Part shown: piece after piece, positions 16,528 to 25,478 of the stretch
Layout of the letters: every line of letters begins with the position of its first letter
Position numbering within the stretch: position 1 is the stretch's first letter
From: SpSt-398 sp041752235
GTDB taxonomy: Bacteria > Bacteroidota > Bacteroidia > Chitinophagales > Chitinophagaceae
Assembly: GCA_041752235.1 (NCBI GenBank)
Contig: JBGSHM010000015.1
Location: 124,001-188,000 of the forward strand
Length of the DNA: 64,000 bases
Reading direction: 5' to 3'
Program-made: the position numbers and the translations under genes
The notes under the pieces: generated by a model
Seen by the model: only the letters and a program-made list of their open reading frames with translations
Databases searched by the model: none
What the model was told of the DNA's origin: nothing

Positions 16528-17385
16528 ATGAGGCAGCTTAAAATCGCTACCCAGATCACGAACAGGGATTCTCAGGCCGTAGAAAAGTATTTGCAGGAAA
16601 TTTCGAAGATCCCTATGATCACGCCCGAGGAAGAGACGACTTTGGCCCAACGCATCAAAATGGGCGACCAAAAAGCCCTGGATAAATTGGTTCAAGCTAA
16701 CCTTCGTTTCGTGGTTTCGGTGGCAAAACAGTATCAACATCAGGGTCTTTCCCTGAGCGACCTGATCAATGAGGGTAACCTCGGTTTGATCAAGGCTGCC
16801 CAGCGTTTTGACGAGACCAAAGGATTTAAGTTCATTTCTTACGCCGTATGGTGGATTCGTCAATCGATCCTTCAGGCTTTGGCCGAGCAGGGAAGATTGG
16901 TGCGTTTGCCCCAAAACAAGATCGGTACCTACAACAAAGCAAATAAGGCCTATATGGCTTTTGAGCAGGAGTTCGAACGTGAACCCAGTACCGAAGAATT
17001 GGCGGATATCCTGGAAATGAGCGAAACAGAGATCAACAATATTTTCCAAAGCAATACCCGTCACACTTCCCTGGATGCCCCTGTACACGAGGCTGAAGAT
17101 GTGGCCATGGGTGACCTGCTGGAAGGAAGTGACGATACGGATGAGGATGTAATGAAGGATTCCCTGCGGAATGAGATCCGCCGGATCCTGAAATCCCTCA
17201 GCCCCCGGGAAGCAGAGATCGTAAACGCCTATTTTGGCCTTGATGGCGAAAATGGGGTTACCATCGAACAGATCGGGCAGAAATACGACCTGACCAAAGA
17301 ACGTATCCGCCAGATCAAAGAAAGAGCGATCAAGCGGCTCCAAAAAGCCCGCTACAGCAATGCGCTCAAAGCATACCTGGGTTAA
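16528..17385 (+). CDS. rpoD: Primary sigma factor, Bacteroidota type
   Basis: A 285-residue group 1 sigma-70 factor. Region 1.2 starts at SQAVEKYLQEISKIPMITPEEE; regions 2.1-2.4 include LVQANLRFVVSVAKQYQHQGLSLSDLINEGNLGL and SYAVWWIRQSILQALAEQ; region 4.2 has the HTH TIEQIGQKYDLTKERIRQIKERAIKRL. It lacks region 1.1 and the non-conserved region, as in the phylum's sigma-ABfr, which recognises TTG / TAnnTTTG promoters like those found throughout this window. Followed by an intrinsic terminator. Confidence 0.97.
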   Translation: MRQLKIATQITNRDSQAVEKYLQEISKIPMITPEEETTLAQRIKMGDQKALDKLVQANLRFVVSVAKQYQHQGLSLSDLINEGNLGLIKAAQRFDETKGFKFISYAVWWIRQSILQALAEQGRLVRLPQNKIGTYNKANKAYMAFEQEFEREPSTEELADILEMSETEINNIFQSNTRHTSLDAPVHEAEDVAMGDLLEGSDDTDEDVMKDSLRNEIRRILKSLSPREAEIVNAYFGLDGENGVTIEQIGQKYDLTKERIRQIKERAIKRLQKARYSNALKAYLG

Positions 17386-17443
17386 AAGACCGCGTTCAAT
17401 CCCCGCTTCGGCGTGGGATCAACGATAAGCAAATTGATGGGTT

Positions 17444-17476
17444 AAAGCAGTTCCGTTTTCGGAGCTGCTTTTTTTT
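17444..17476 (+). terminator. Intrinsic terminator of rpoD
   Basis: Stem AAAGCAGTTCCG (17444-17455) / CGGAGCTGCTTT (17460-17471) with one G-U pair and a TTTT loop, followed by a T run. Confidence 0.85.
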
Positions 17477-17530
17477 AGGTTATCTTTATCACCGAAATGG
17501 GTAAATGCCCGTTTCCCATATCCCTCGAAA

Positions 17531-18415
17531 ATGAGACTGAAATTCTTTTTTTGGATTCCTGTTACCCTCTTCCTGTTATCCTGTGAAAAGGGTGTTTCCA
17601 TTGATCTCGATGATGCGTCGGGGAAGTTGGTGGTGGATGCAACGATTGAAAACGACCGGGCACCCGTGGTCATCCTCTCCAAAAGCCTGGGATATTTCTC
17701 CCAGATAGACGCTTCCATTCTTACCAATAGTTTTGTCCGGGATGCAGTTGTAGCCATTTCCAATGGCACCCTTACCCATACACTCAAAGAATACAGCCTC
17801 GATCTTGGGAATGGAAATACCCTGTATTATTATTCCATTGATTCGAGCCACCTGCCAACCGCCTTTCTCGGTGAGTTGGAAAAGGATTATACCTTACTGA
17901 TCACCTGGCAGGGCAGTCAGTACCGTTCACAAACCCGGATACCAGCCACCACCCGGCAGATAGATTCGCTATTTTGGCGACCCGCTCCAGCCGGAAATGA
18001 ACCCGATCAGGTATCCCTGGTTGTGAGGGCCCGCGATCGGGCTGGCCTGGGAGACTACATCCGGTATTTTACCAAAAGAAACAGTGAGCCTTTTTATCCC
18101 GGGATCACCTCCGTTTTTGATGACCAGGTCATCGATGGAGCTTCTTATGAGATCGAAGTGGAAAGAGGGGTGAACAGAAATGAAGAGATCGAAGATGGGT
18201 ATAATTTCTTTCGCAGAGGTGATACCATCACCTTGAAACTCTGCAACATTGATAAGGCTACCTATGATTTTTGGCGAACCATGGAATTTAGTTATGCCTC
18301 CATTGGAAACCCTTTTTCTACTCCCACCCGCATCCTCGGAAATATTGACAATGGTGCCCTGGGATATTTTGGAGGGTATGCCTGCCAATACAGAAACCTT
18401 ATCATCCCCCAGTAG
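17531..18415 (+). CDS. DUF4249 family lipoprotein
   Basis: A 294-residue lipoprotein: signal ending LFLLSCEKG with the lipobox cysteine, then the DUF4249 beta-rich domain (KLVVDATIENDRAPVVILSKS; TYDFWRTMEFSY; ILGNIDNGALGYFGGY). In Bacteroidota these proteins sit at the outer membrane next to TonB-dependent receptors with unknown ligands. No receptor gene is adjacent here; it stands between rpoD and trxB. A TATCTTTA at 17481-17488 may be its -7 box. Confidence 0.85.
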   Translation: MRLKFFFWIPVTLFLLSCEKGVSIDLDDASGKLVVDATIENDRAPVVILSKSLGYFSQIDASILTNSFVRDAVVAISNGTLTHTLKEYSLDLGNGNTLYYYSIDSSHLPTAFLGELEKDYTLLITWQGSQYRSQTRIPATTRQIDSLFWRPAPAGNEPDQVSLVVRARDRAGLGDYIRYFTKRNSEPFYPGITSVFDDQVIDGASYEIEVERGVNRNEEIEDGYNFFRRGDTITLKLCNIDKATYDFWRTMEFSYASIGNPFSTPTRILGNIDNGALGYFGGYACQYRNLIIPQ

Positions 18416-18470
18416 TCAACATTGGATTAACACCGTATCATCCGTCACAGGTTTGTTGGCGGAATCAACC

Positions 18471-18478
18471 TAATTTTG
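18471..18478 (+). promoter_or_regulatory. Predicted -7 box TAATTTTG of trxB
   Basis: Exact TAnnTTTG match 22 bases before ATG 18501. Confidence 0.55.
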
Positions 18479-18500
18479 TCCACCTTAATGAATAAATAGC

Positions 18501-19445
18501 ATGGATAATAATCAAACAGAACATGTGCATTGCCTGATCATCGGTTCAGGGCCTGCAGGGTATACCGCCGCCATTTACGCGGCCAGGGCCAATATGAAAC
18601 CCGTGCTCTACCAGGGTATACAACCTGGCGGACAGTTAACCATAACCACCGAAGTGGAAAACTACCCAGGCTATGCCGATGGGATTCAGGGCCCGGAAAT
18701 GATGATCGATTTTGAAAAACAAGCGAAGCGCATGGGTGCCGATATCCGGTATGGCCTGGCAACCAAAGTGGATTTCTCCTCCATGCCATACAAAGTATGG
18801 ATCGATGAGGAAAAGCTGATCGAAGCCGATGCCGTTATTATCGCCACCGGGGCATCCGCCAAGTGGCTGGGTCTGGAAAGTGAGCAAAGGCTCAATGGGT
18901 TTGGTGTAAGTGCCTGTGCCGTATGTGATGGATTTTTCTTCCGGGGAAAAGAAGTAGCCATTGTAGGGGCCGGGGATACTGCGGCAGAAGAAGCCCTCTA
19001 CCTGAGTAAGCTTTGCACCACGGTGCACATGATCGTTCGCCGGGATGAAATGCGGGCGAGTAAAGTGATGCAGGACCGGGTAAAAAATACGCCAAATATC
19101 AAAATCTATTGGAACTCGGAAACGGATGAGGTCATAGGAGATAAGACGGTATCTGCCGTACGAATCAAAAACAATAAGACCGGAGAAAAAACGGAGGTGC
19201 CGGTAAACGGATTCTTTGTAGCGATCGGTCACCAACCCAACTCAGATATTTTTAAAGAGTGGATCGAAATGGATGAAGCAGGATATATCAAAACAATTCC
19301 GGGTACGTCCAGGACCAATGTAGAAGGGGTGTTTGCTGCCGGCGATGTACAGGATAAGATCTATCGGCAAGCAGTGACCGCCGCCGGAAGTGGCTGTATG
19401 GCGGCCCTGGATGCGGAACGATATTTGAGCGCGAAAGGATTGTAA
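18501..19445 (+). CDS. trxB: Thioredoxin reductase
   Basis: A 314-residue low-molecular-weight FAD/NADPH reductase of thioredoxin. FAD site GSGPAGYTAAIYAARA near the N-terminus, redox-active Cys139-Ala-Val-Cys142 (SACAVCDGFFF), NADPH site VGAGDTAAEEALYLS, and the C-terminal FAD motif GVFAAGDVQDKIYRQAVTAAG. Full length for the family. It is followed at 90 bases by folB on the same strand. Confidence 0.97.
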   Translation: MDNNQTEHVHCLIIGSGPAGYTAAIYAARANMKPVLYQGIQPGGQLTITTEVENYPGYADGIQGPEMMIDFEKQAKRMGADIRYGLATKVDFSSMPYKVWIDEEKLIEADAVIIATGASAKWLGLESEQRLNGFGVSACAVCDGFFFRGKEVAIVGAGDTAAEEALYLSKLCTTVHMIVRRDEMRASKVMQDRVKNTPNIKIYWNSETDEVIGDKTVSAVRIKNNKTGEKTEVPVNGFFVAIGHQPNSDIFKEWIEMDEAGYIKTIPGTSRTNVEGVFAAGDVQDKIYRQAVTAAGSGCMAALDAERYLSAKGL

Positions 19446-19535
19446 CGATATATAATTTCCAGATTGTCTGATCATCATTTATTCTTAGCGTCACCTGGCG
19501 AATTGCTGTCCTGGCGGTGAATTAAAATAAACCCA

Positions 19536-19901
19536 ATGTCCACACAACGTTTTACAATCGAACTGAACTTTGAGTACGAGGCTTTTCATGGACTTTACCC
19601 CAATGAAAAGAAAGACGGAAATATATTTAGTGTGGATATACTGCTTTGGATGGATGCTCCTCAGGAGAAATTCATCACCGATATTCATCAGACCGTTGAC
19701 TATGTAGAGGTATATGGCTTGGTAAAAGCCATTATGGACCAGCCAGAAGATCTCCTGGAAACGGTCGGGGCTCGCATCGTTTCGGCACTGAACTTGAAAT
19801 ACAAGCAGTTAAATGAAATAAAAGTGAAGCTGACCAAGGTAACACCCCCCATAGAGGGGTATTTTGGCACTGTTTCTGTAACCTGTCACGAGACCTTTTG
19901 A
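19536..19901 (+). CDS. folB: Dihydroneopterin aldolase
   Basis: A 121-residue FolB, which converts dihydroneopterin to hydroxymethyl-dihydropterin in folate synthesis. Family features: an N-terminal strand with FEYEAFHGLYPNEKKDG, the DYVEVYGLVKAIMDQPEDLLETVGARIV helix region (Glu near residue 74 in the active site), and VKLTKVTPPIEGYFGTVSVTC at the end. Its stop is 2 bases before the next gene's ATG, suggesting translational coupling. Confidence 0.92.
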   Translation: MSTQRFTIELNFEYEAFHGLYPNEKKDGNIFSVDILLWMDAPQEKFITDIHQTVDYVEVYGLVKAIMDQPEDLLETVGARIVSALNLKYKQLNEIKVKLTKVTPPIEGYFGTVSVTCHETF

Positions 19902-19903
19902 GT

Positions 19904-20659
19904 ATGGCCAAACCCCTCGCAATCATTTTCTTAGTGCTGTGTTCCCTGATCGGTAGGGCACAGGATGCCGCCACCCTGATCAAGGAGGCCGATCAATTGG
20001 AGGCGTCCCTGAAAGAAGCACAGGCCTATGAGAAATTCAAGCAGGTACTTAAACTCGATCACCGGAACTATTACGCGTTGTGGAAATGCAGCGAATTGTG
20101 TAGTCGAATCGGGCGTCGTCAGCCGACAAAAGAAAAACAACTGGATTATTATAAGGCGGGAAAGATATTCGCCGAAACCGCCATTAAAGTCGATCCCAAT
20201 AAAGCAGATGGTTACTACGCCTTATCCGTGGCCATGGGTCGGTTTGCCATGTCCGAAAGTGGAAATGAAAAAGTGAAAGCGGTCAAAGCCATCAAAGACA
20301 ATGCGGATAAAGCCGTTAAGATAAATCCCAACCATGGACGTGCCTGGCATGTGGTAGGGAAATGGCATTATGAGGTAAGCAACCTCAACGCGGTGGAAAA
20401 GGCAGCGCTTAAGATATTTTACGGAGGACTTCCCAAATCCTCTCTTAATGATGCCATTGCTGCCTATGAAAAGGCCATGAAACTGGAACCCAATTTCGCG
20501 TTGAATAATCTCGAAATGGCCAAAGCCTATCACCGAAACAAACAAAATGATAAGGCCATTGCCCTGCTAAAGGCACTTCCCTCCATCCCTGATAAGACTG
20601 AAGATGACAAAGGAATCAAAGAGGAGGGGAGGAAATTGCTGGAAAAATGGAGTAAATAA
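19904..20659 (+). CDS. Secreted TPR protein resembling eukaryotic RMDN/FAM82 proteins
   Basis: A 251-residue protein with signal peptide MAKPLAIIFLVLCSLIGRAQ, then TPR-like helices. The segments VDPNKADGYYALSVAMGR, INPNHGRAWHVVGKWHYEVS and ALKIFYGGLPKSSLNDAIAAYEKAMKLEPNF recall the regulator-of-microtubule-dynamics (RMDN) family from memory. A periplasmic scaffolding role is likely, but not demonstrated. I chose ATG 19904 over an upstream in-frame TTG because it starts the signal peptide. Confidence 0.75.
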   Translation: MAKPLAIIFLVLCSLIGRAQDAATLIKEADQLEASLKEAQAYEKFKQVLKLDHRNYYALWKCSELCSRIGRRQPTKEKQLDYYKAGKIFAETAIKVDPNKADGYYALSVAMGRFAMSESGNEKVKAVKAIKDNADKAVKINPNHGRAWHVVGKWHYEVSNLNAVEKAALKIFYGGLPKSSLNDAIAAYEKAMKLEPNFALNNLEMAKAYHRNKQNDKAIALLKALPSIPDKTEDDKGIKEEGRKLLEKWSK

Positions 20660-20670
20660 CATCTTTCTAA

Positions 20671-20698
20671 AAAAAGGGTCCCTGTGGACACAGGGACC
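20671..20698 (-). terminator. Strong hairpin between convergent genes, terminator on the - strand
   Basis: Perfect 10-bp stem GGTCCCTGTG (20677-20686) / CACAGGGACC (20689-20698). Loop GA is tight, so the innermost pairs probably open. On the - strand it is followed by seven T, so it can end transcription of the LytTR gene; on the + strand it lacks a clear U run but could block read-through of the TPR gene. Confidence 0.75.
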
Positions 20699-20860
20699 GT
20701 TCTAATACAACTGCTGAAATCTAAGGTCTGTGTGCTCTTGCTTGCTTCTGACTGCAATTAAAGATGTAGGAAGGGGAAGGAGGGACAAGGTTTAGTTAAG
20801 ATAAAAGAAGAATAGACAAAGGGCTTGTTTTTATCGACAAGCCAGGTGATGGGAAATTCT

Positions 20861-21562
20861 TTATGATTTTACCAAGGCCTGAACAGCCTCTAGGTAACTA
20901 TCCCCAATGGGCAATTCCAACTGTTGGGGAAGCCTGATCTTTCGGTTGGAGATCGAAAGGATCTGATTGACCGAAACGATATAACTCCGATGGATACGGA
21001 TAAACTTGTTCTCCGGCAGTTTTTCTGCCAGGGCTTTGATCGTCATCATGGTCATCAGGGGTTTGTCATTTAATCGATGGATCCGCAGATAATCTTTCAA
21101 AGCTTCTATATAGATGATCTCTCCAAAAGGGATGCGGATCAGTTTATATTCGGAACGAACAAACAAGGATTCCTGGGCACCTTCCTGCGGTGTCTTACGC
21201 GCTGCTTGAAAATCGATGGCTTTTCGCACGGCTTTTTCAAAGCGTTCAAAATCCACCGGTTTTAATAGATAATCAATAGCATCCAGTTCAAATCCTTCAA
21301 AAGCAAATTTTCGAAAGGCCGTAACAAAGATGGTCATCGGTTTTTTTTCCAGCGCCCTTACCAGATCAATACCGGTGATATCCGGCATATTGATGTCAAT
21401 AAACAATAGGTCTACCTCATTTTTTTTCAAAAAATCCGCACCTGCCACGGCATCATCAAATTGACCGATCAATTTCAGAGAGGGGATCTTGCCAATATAT
21501 TGCTTAAGCAGAGTAAGCCCTAGTGGTTCATCATCGATCGTTATGCAGGAGAGTGTGGTCAA
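20861..21562 (-). CDS. LytTR-family response regulator
   Basis: A 233-residue two-domain regulator. Receiver domain: acidic pair IDDEP, phospho-Asp in VDLLFIDINMPDITG, switch Thr in IFVTAFRKFA, Lys in DYLLKPVDF. C-terminal LytTR DNA-binding domain from about residue 130 (FVRSEYKLIRIPFGEIIYIEALKDYLRIH; FIRIHRSYIVSVNQI). It follows its kinase by 7 bases, so the pair forms a LytS/LytR-type two-component system. Target genes are not evident; the MATE exporter upstream on the same strand is one candidate. Confidence 0.93.
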   Translation of the reverse strand: MTTLSCITIDDEPLGLTLLKQYIGKIPSLKLIGQFDDAVAGADFLKKNEVDLLFIDINMPDITGIDLVRALEKKPMTIFVTAFRKFAFEGFELDAIDYLLKPVDFERFEKAVRKAIDFQAARKTPQEGAQESLFVRSEYKLIRIPFGEIIYIEALKDYLRIHRLNDKPLMTMMTIKALAEKLPENKFIRIHRSYIVSVNQILSISNRKIRLPQQLELPIGDSYLEAVQALVKS

Positions 21563-21569
21563 GGGGTAT

Positions 21570-22646
21570 CTATAATTGAATGGTTAAATAAAGGGAGTAC
21601 TGTACATTCGTTTCAAGAATATTCAATTGATGGCGGCCCGGATATAGATGCCTGAGCCGTTCCGCTGTATTTCTGAACCCTACACCTTCACGTTCCGGTG
21701 GATCAGCGGATTGGAATTTTCGATTTTCTGTAAACAGGCTCACCTGGTTTCCTTCGACCTTGACCTTTATATTCAGGCTGGATGGTTCATGTGAACTGAC
21801 CCCATATTTGAAAACATTTTCAATAAATGGAAGCAGGAGAAGGGGAGCGATCCTTAACGACCCCGGTTCGCCTTCCACCTCAAAAATAAGGGTGGTCTTA
21901 CCCCCCAGCCGAAGTTCCTGTAAACTGATATAATCGCGGATACAATTAAGTTCTTGTTCAAGCCCTACAAATTCCTGTTGAACCTCATCTGTATGATACC
22001 GCATGATGTTGGATAAACGCATGATGGCATCAGGGGTATTGGAACTTTGGGAAACAGCCAGACTGTAGATATTATTCAATGTATTAAATAGAAAGTGCGG
22101 GTGGATCTGTGCTTTGAGCGAAGAGAGCTCTGCCCTGATCCTTTCGGATTTTGATTTTTCTGCTTCCAGTCTGGCTTGCTTGATCCGTTCGATCTGCATC
22201 AGGGCTACCCCTACGAGGATAATCACCAGAAAAAGAAAGACACTAAAAATATCAAATTTGTTCTCCCGGGGTTTTGGCATAACCGTTCGATCCGGAAAAC
22301 CAGGGAACCCTTCTCCAGGAGGAATGAGTTGATTCATGGGTGGCATGGCCATCTTGAACAATTGATCAAACGGTTTATAAAGTATGATCCCGACCAGCAA
22401 AATGAGTAGTATAACTCCGTACAATAAATAGTCTTGCCGGAAAAGTAACCGTGGTACCAGAAAATAAGTATGGAAATAAAATAGGGAAAGAAATAGGCCG
22501 ATAAAAATCCAATAATGCTTTTGGCTAAAAAAGGTACCCCAATCCGTTGGAAAACCTAAACCCGAAAGGAAAACCAATGGTAAACCCAGGAAAAGCAGGA
22601 GTAATGCTGTATGGAGGGCAATGGATATTTTGGAGGTGCCCGTCAT
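21570..22646 (-). CDS. LytS/YehU-type sensor histidine kinase
   Basis: A 358-residue membrane kinase: four predicted membrane helices (first about residues 8-30, last FSVFLFLVIILVGVALMQI near 150), a helical linker (EAEKSKSERIRAEL), the His_kinase domain with the phosphoaccepting His in LKAQIHPHFLFNTLNNIYSL, and a HATPase domain (APLLLLPFIENVFKYGV; GVGFRNTAERLRHLY). No large extracellular domain, so the signal is probably sensed in the membrane. TAATTTG lies at 22652-22658 on the - strand, 12 bases from the ATG. Confidence 0.93.
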   Translation of the reverse strand: MTGTSKISIALHTALLLLFLGLPLVFLSGLGFPTDWGTFFSQKHYWIFIGLFLSLFYFHTYFLVPRLLFRQDYLLYGVILLILLVGIILYKPFDQLFKMAMPPMNQLIPPGEGFPGFPDRTVMPKPRENKFDIFSVFLFLVIILVGVALMQIERIKQARLEAEKSKSERIRAELSSLKAQIHPHFLFNTLNNIYSLAVSQSSNTPDAIMRLSNIMRYHTDEVQQEFVGLEQELNCIRDYISLQELRLGGKTTLIFEVEGEPGSLRIAPLLLLPFIENVFKYGVSSHEPSSLNIKVKVEGNQVSLFTENRKFQSADPPEREGVGFRNTAERLRHLYPGRHQLNILETNVQYSLYLTIQL

Positions 22647-22655
22647 GCCATCAAA

Positions 22656-24011
22656 TTACAGCTTTTTTGATTTCCATTTGCCGCTCCGGATATAAAAGAA
22701 AGAAAGCGTGAATAAGCTGGTCCAATACAGCCATTCGCTCATCCAACCAACAGCAAGTGAAAGCTGGTACACTTCCATGACGAGATAAACGTAGGTGCAA
22801 TAGAGAACAATGGCCACAAATTCGATCAAAAAAGTGATCCTTGAATTGCCAGTGGCTGTAACGGCATTGAGCCATACCGTACCGATAGACATAAGCAGCA
22901 TGGCGGTTGAAACTACCCGAATGACCGGAATCGATTCTGTGGCAAAACGGGTATCCTGCCCAAACATATTGATGAATGTGATCGGAAAAATATTGAGCAG
23001 CACAAAAACAAAAAGGGCGAACCCGGTACTGAGATGAATGATCCGGTTGATCAGCCCGATCACCTGTTCTTTTTTACCCTGCCCAATGACATTACTTACC
23101 ATGGCATTGCTGGTAGCCGCAAAGGCCCAGGAAACAACCCCAAACAATCCAAAGAGGTTACGCATGGTATTTGAAATGCCAAGGTCCATCTGATTGGTAT
23201 TTCGCTCGATCAGCAAATAGAAGAACCACCAACTCATGATGCTGATGGCATGCTGAAAAATGAGTGGGGCCGACATGGAAAGAACCTGTTTAAGGCGGAC
23301 AGCATCCATCCCAAATTGTTGAAACAACCCAAACCGTTGCCCGATCCCTTTTTTTCTTATCACGAGATAGATCACAAACATCCCGGTAAACTCGGCGATC
23401 ACAGAGGCTACGGCCGCTCCGTTGAAACCCAGCTCAGGGAATCCCCATTTTCCAAATATCAGCAGGTAATCAAGCAGGATATTGGTTATAGTTTCAGCGA
23501 GTGTTCCAATGATTAAATATTTACTCTGATTGGTACCCACTAATAGGGCATTGCGCAATTGATAGATATATAAAAAGGGGAGACCCCAGATACGGATCCG
23601 TAAAAAACGGGTATAGTCTTCCACCGTTGCCTGATCACGAATAACCGACTTCAACACCAGAGGTGTGATGAACCAGGTTAGCAAAATGCCGATGGCGGCA
23701 ATGCCCATGGCCACCAATATACCCTGATGAAAAATGCGGCCTATCTCTTCCGGCCGGTTCTCTCCGGCTCTTCTGGCGATCAAAGCCTGCAGGCCATTGT
23801 TCAATCCATAGCCGATGGCGGCAAAAATGAGATAGTAAACACCCGTTATGGCAGCCAGGGCCAGGGAGGTGGAGCTATGATGACCTAAGAAAATATTATT
23901 GGTGATGAAATTTAATTGAGGTACCAGCATGGCCAGACTGATCGGCAATGCGATCCGAATGATCTGCCGATAACTGATCTCTACTTGCAGGGATGGAGGT
24001 GCTGCACTCAT
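22656..24011 (-). CDS. MATE family efflux transporter
   Basis: About 451 residues with 12 predicted membrane helices and the MATE pattern of two six-helix halves (ALPISLAMLVPQLNFITNNIFLGH; GYGLNNGLQALIARRAGE in half one; SAPLIFQHAISIMSWWFFYLLIE and SNAMVSNVIGQGKK in half two). It would export drugs or cationic metabolites using Na+ or H+. I placed the start at ATG 24011 because the 14 residues from an upstream start at 24053 are not family-like. The kinase start lies 9 bases downstream, suggesting one transcript MATE-kinase-regulator. Confidence 0.9.
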   Translation of the reverse strand: MSAAPPSLQVEISYRQIIRIALPISLAMLVPQLNFITNNIFLGHHSSTSLALAAITGVYYLIFAAIGYGLNNGLQALIARRAGENRPEEIGRIFHQGILVAMGIAAIGILLTWFITPLVLKSVIRDQATVEDYTRFLRIRIWGLPFLYIYQLRNALLVGTNQSKYLIIGTLAETITNILLDYLLIFGKWGFPELGFNGAAVASVIAEFTGMFVIYLVIRKKGIGQRFGLFQQFGMDAVRLKQVLSMSAPLIFQHAISIMSWWFFYLLIERNTNQMDLGISNTMRNLFGLFGVVSWAFAATSNAMVSNVIGQGKKEQVIGLINRIIHLSTGFALFVFVLLNIFPITFINMFGQDTRFATESIPVIRVVSTAMLLMSIGTVWLNAVTATGNSRITFLIEFVAIVLYCTYVYLVMEVYQLSLAVGWMSEWLYWTSLFTLSFFYIRSGKWKSKKL

Positions 24012-24072
24012 GGAATGGCGCAAGCTACGAAAAAGGACTTGGCGGAGAAACAAATATTAAGGTGGAAGCCTC

Positions 24073-24080
24073 TATCTTTG
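24073..24080 (+). promoter_or_regulatory. Predicted -7 box TATCTTTG of the DUF3822-rsmD-bioD run
   Basis: Exact TAnnTTTG match between the divergent MATE gene and the DUF3822 gene; predicted start of transcription near 24085. Confidence 0.55.
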
Positions 24081-24127
24081 TCGCGATACAACGAAAAGGC
24101 TTGAAATTGACATTTGACATAGGAAGT

Positions 24128-24937
24128 ATGGAGGGGTATGATGCCCCGGGATCGGTATTGCTGGCAGAATTCAGTCCGGAGGGGATTGGACTTGGTTTAC
24201 TCGAAGGCCGATCAAGAACTATGTATCGCTACACTTATGCCACAGGAGATAATAAAGAGGGCTCCTTGCTTCCCGGTATAATAAAAGCTTTTCCGGAGTA
24301 TGAAGGACCTTTTTCCCAGGTCGCTATTTCTTACCGGTTTCCTTCCTGTGTGCTGGTACCTTCAACCCTTTACCGGTTTCAGGAGGAAGGACTCTTTCTT
24401 CAATCAGCCGGAGCGGATATTCCAGGCCAGGTGTTGCGTTCCGATCACCTGCCTTCTCATTCCTTGCAAGCCGTATATGGGCTGCCCAAAGCACTCAATA
24501 TTGCCGTCACCCGACAATATTTAAGACACCAATACTGGCATCAGTTTGCTGTTTTTCTTAAGAATGCTGTGCCCCCATCCGGTTCATTTCTGAGTGTGGA
24601 TATTCGTCCGGGTGATTTTGCGGTTTCCTTATATCGCGACGGACAACCTGAATTGTTATCTATTTTTCCCTATGCTTCACCGGCGGATGTCTTATACCGA
24701 CTGGTTCACCTGTCCGAATCCTTTGGCCTGTCTCGTGATACACTGCCGATGGAAGTAAGTGGGTTCGTTGATGAAGGATCCTCACTGTTTCATGAAATGC
24801 GGTTGTATTTTGCGCAGATCACTTTCCCCGGTAAACTGGAGACTTTACGTTTAGCACATGCGTTTGAAGATCATCCTGCCCATTATTTTTCATCCCTTTC
24901 AAAATTGGCGGCATGCGTATCATATCCGGTACATTAG
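24128..24937 (+). CDS. DUF3822 family protein
   Basis: About 269 residues matching the Bacteroidota family DUF3822, whose fold resembles the actin/HSP70-like ASKHA or FtsA class (two related halves: FSQVAISYRFPSCVLVPSTLY and SFLSVDIRPGDFAVSLYRDGQ). Function unknown; it sits next to rsmD in this group of bacteria. The frame is open further upstream, but the -7 box at 24073 rules out an earlier start; ATG 24128 is used here, and TTG 24101 is an alternative. The end overlaps rsmD by 25 bases. Confidence 0.75.
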   Translation: MEGYDAPGSVLLAEFSPEGIGLGLLEGRSRTMYRYTYATGDNKEGSLLPGIIKAFPEYEGPFSQVAISYRFPSCVLVPSTLYRFQEEGLFLQSAGADIPGQVLRSDHLPSHSLQAVYGLPKALNIAVTRQYLRHQYWHQFAVFLKNAVPPSGSFLSVDIRPGDFAVSLYRDGQPELLSIFPYASPADVLYRLVHLSESFGLSRDTLPMEVSGFVDEGSSLFHEMRLYFAQITFPGKLETLRLAHAFEDHPAHYFSSLSKLAACVSYPVH

Positions 24938-25458
24938 GGGGAAGGCGTATTCAGCCTCCAGCCAATATGCCTCATACACGTCCCACCACGGATATAGCCC
25001 GCGAAGGCCTTTTCAACATCCTTCAAAATAATATTGAACTGGAAGGCATTCGTACCCTCGACTTATTTGGCGGTACCGGATGCATCAGTTATGAATTGGC
25101 CAGCCGGGGCGCTTCCACCTTGACCGTGGTGGAGAAGGATCCAAAAATGTTTGCCTTTATTCAAAAGACCGCGACGGAACTTAAGTTGCCTAACCTGAAA
25201 GTGGTTAGAATGGATGTATTCAAGTTCATGGATCAATGTTCCGAACGATTCGATCTGATATTTGCCGGGCCACCCTATGCGCTTGGAGAAATAGACCTGT
25301 TACCCGACAGGGTATTTGAAAAGAAATTACTGCAACCCAAAGGCTGGTTCATTCTGGAGCATACACCCAGAAACAGCTATAAGGACCACCCCTGGTTCAA
25401 AGCCGAGCGAAACTATGGAACAACCCTTTTTTCGATATTTATCGAGGACAGGGATTAG
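24913..25458 (+). CDS. rsmD: 16S rRNA (guanine-966-N2)-methyltransferase family protein
   Basis: A 181-residue Rossmann-fold methyltransferase of the RsmD family. N-terminal MRIISGTLGGRRIQPP and RPTTDIAREGLFNIL are diagnostic; the SAM site is LDLFGGTGCISYELASRGA. Motif IV, normally (D/N)PP(Y/F) and needed to position the target amino group, reads AGPPY here, with Gly instead of Asp, at about residue 118. Either catalysis differs or this lineage tolerates the change. The start overlaps the DUF3822 gene, suggesting translational coupling. Confidence 0.88.
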   Translation: MRIISGTLGGRRIQPPANMPHTRPTTDIAREGLFNILQNNIELEGIRTLDLFGGTGCISYELASRGASTLTVVEKDPKMFAFIQKTATELKLPNLKVVRMDVFKFMDQCSERFDLIFAGPPYALGEIDLLPDRVFEKKLLQPKGWFILEHTPRNSYKDHPWFKAERNYGTTLFSIFIEDRD

Positions 25459-25470
25459 GCTTTTGGTTCG

Positions 25471-25478
25471 TATCTTTG
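25471..25478 (+). promoter_or_regulatory. Possible internal -7 box TATCTTTG before bioD
   Basis: Exact TAnnTTTG match 13 bases after the rsmD stop. If used, transcription starts near 25485, which would exclude the TTG start of bioD at 25476. Confidence 0.35.

Noticed and set aside
16519..17343. 274-residue open frame antisense to rpoD
   Set aside because: It mirrors a clearly real, highly conserved gene and shows no domain or promoter of its own.
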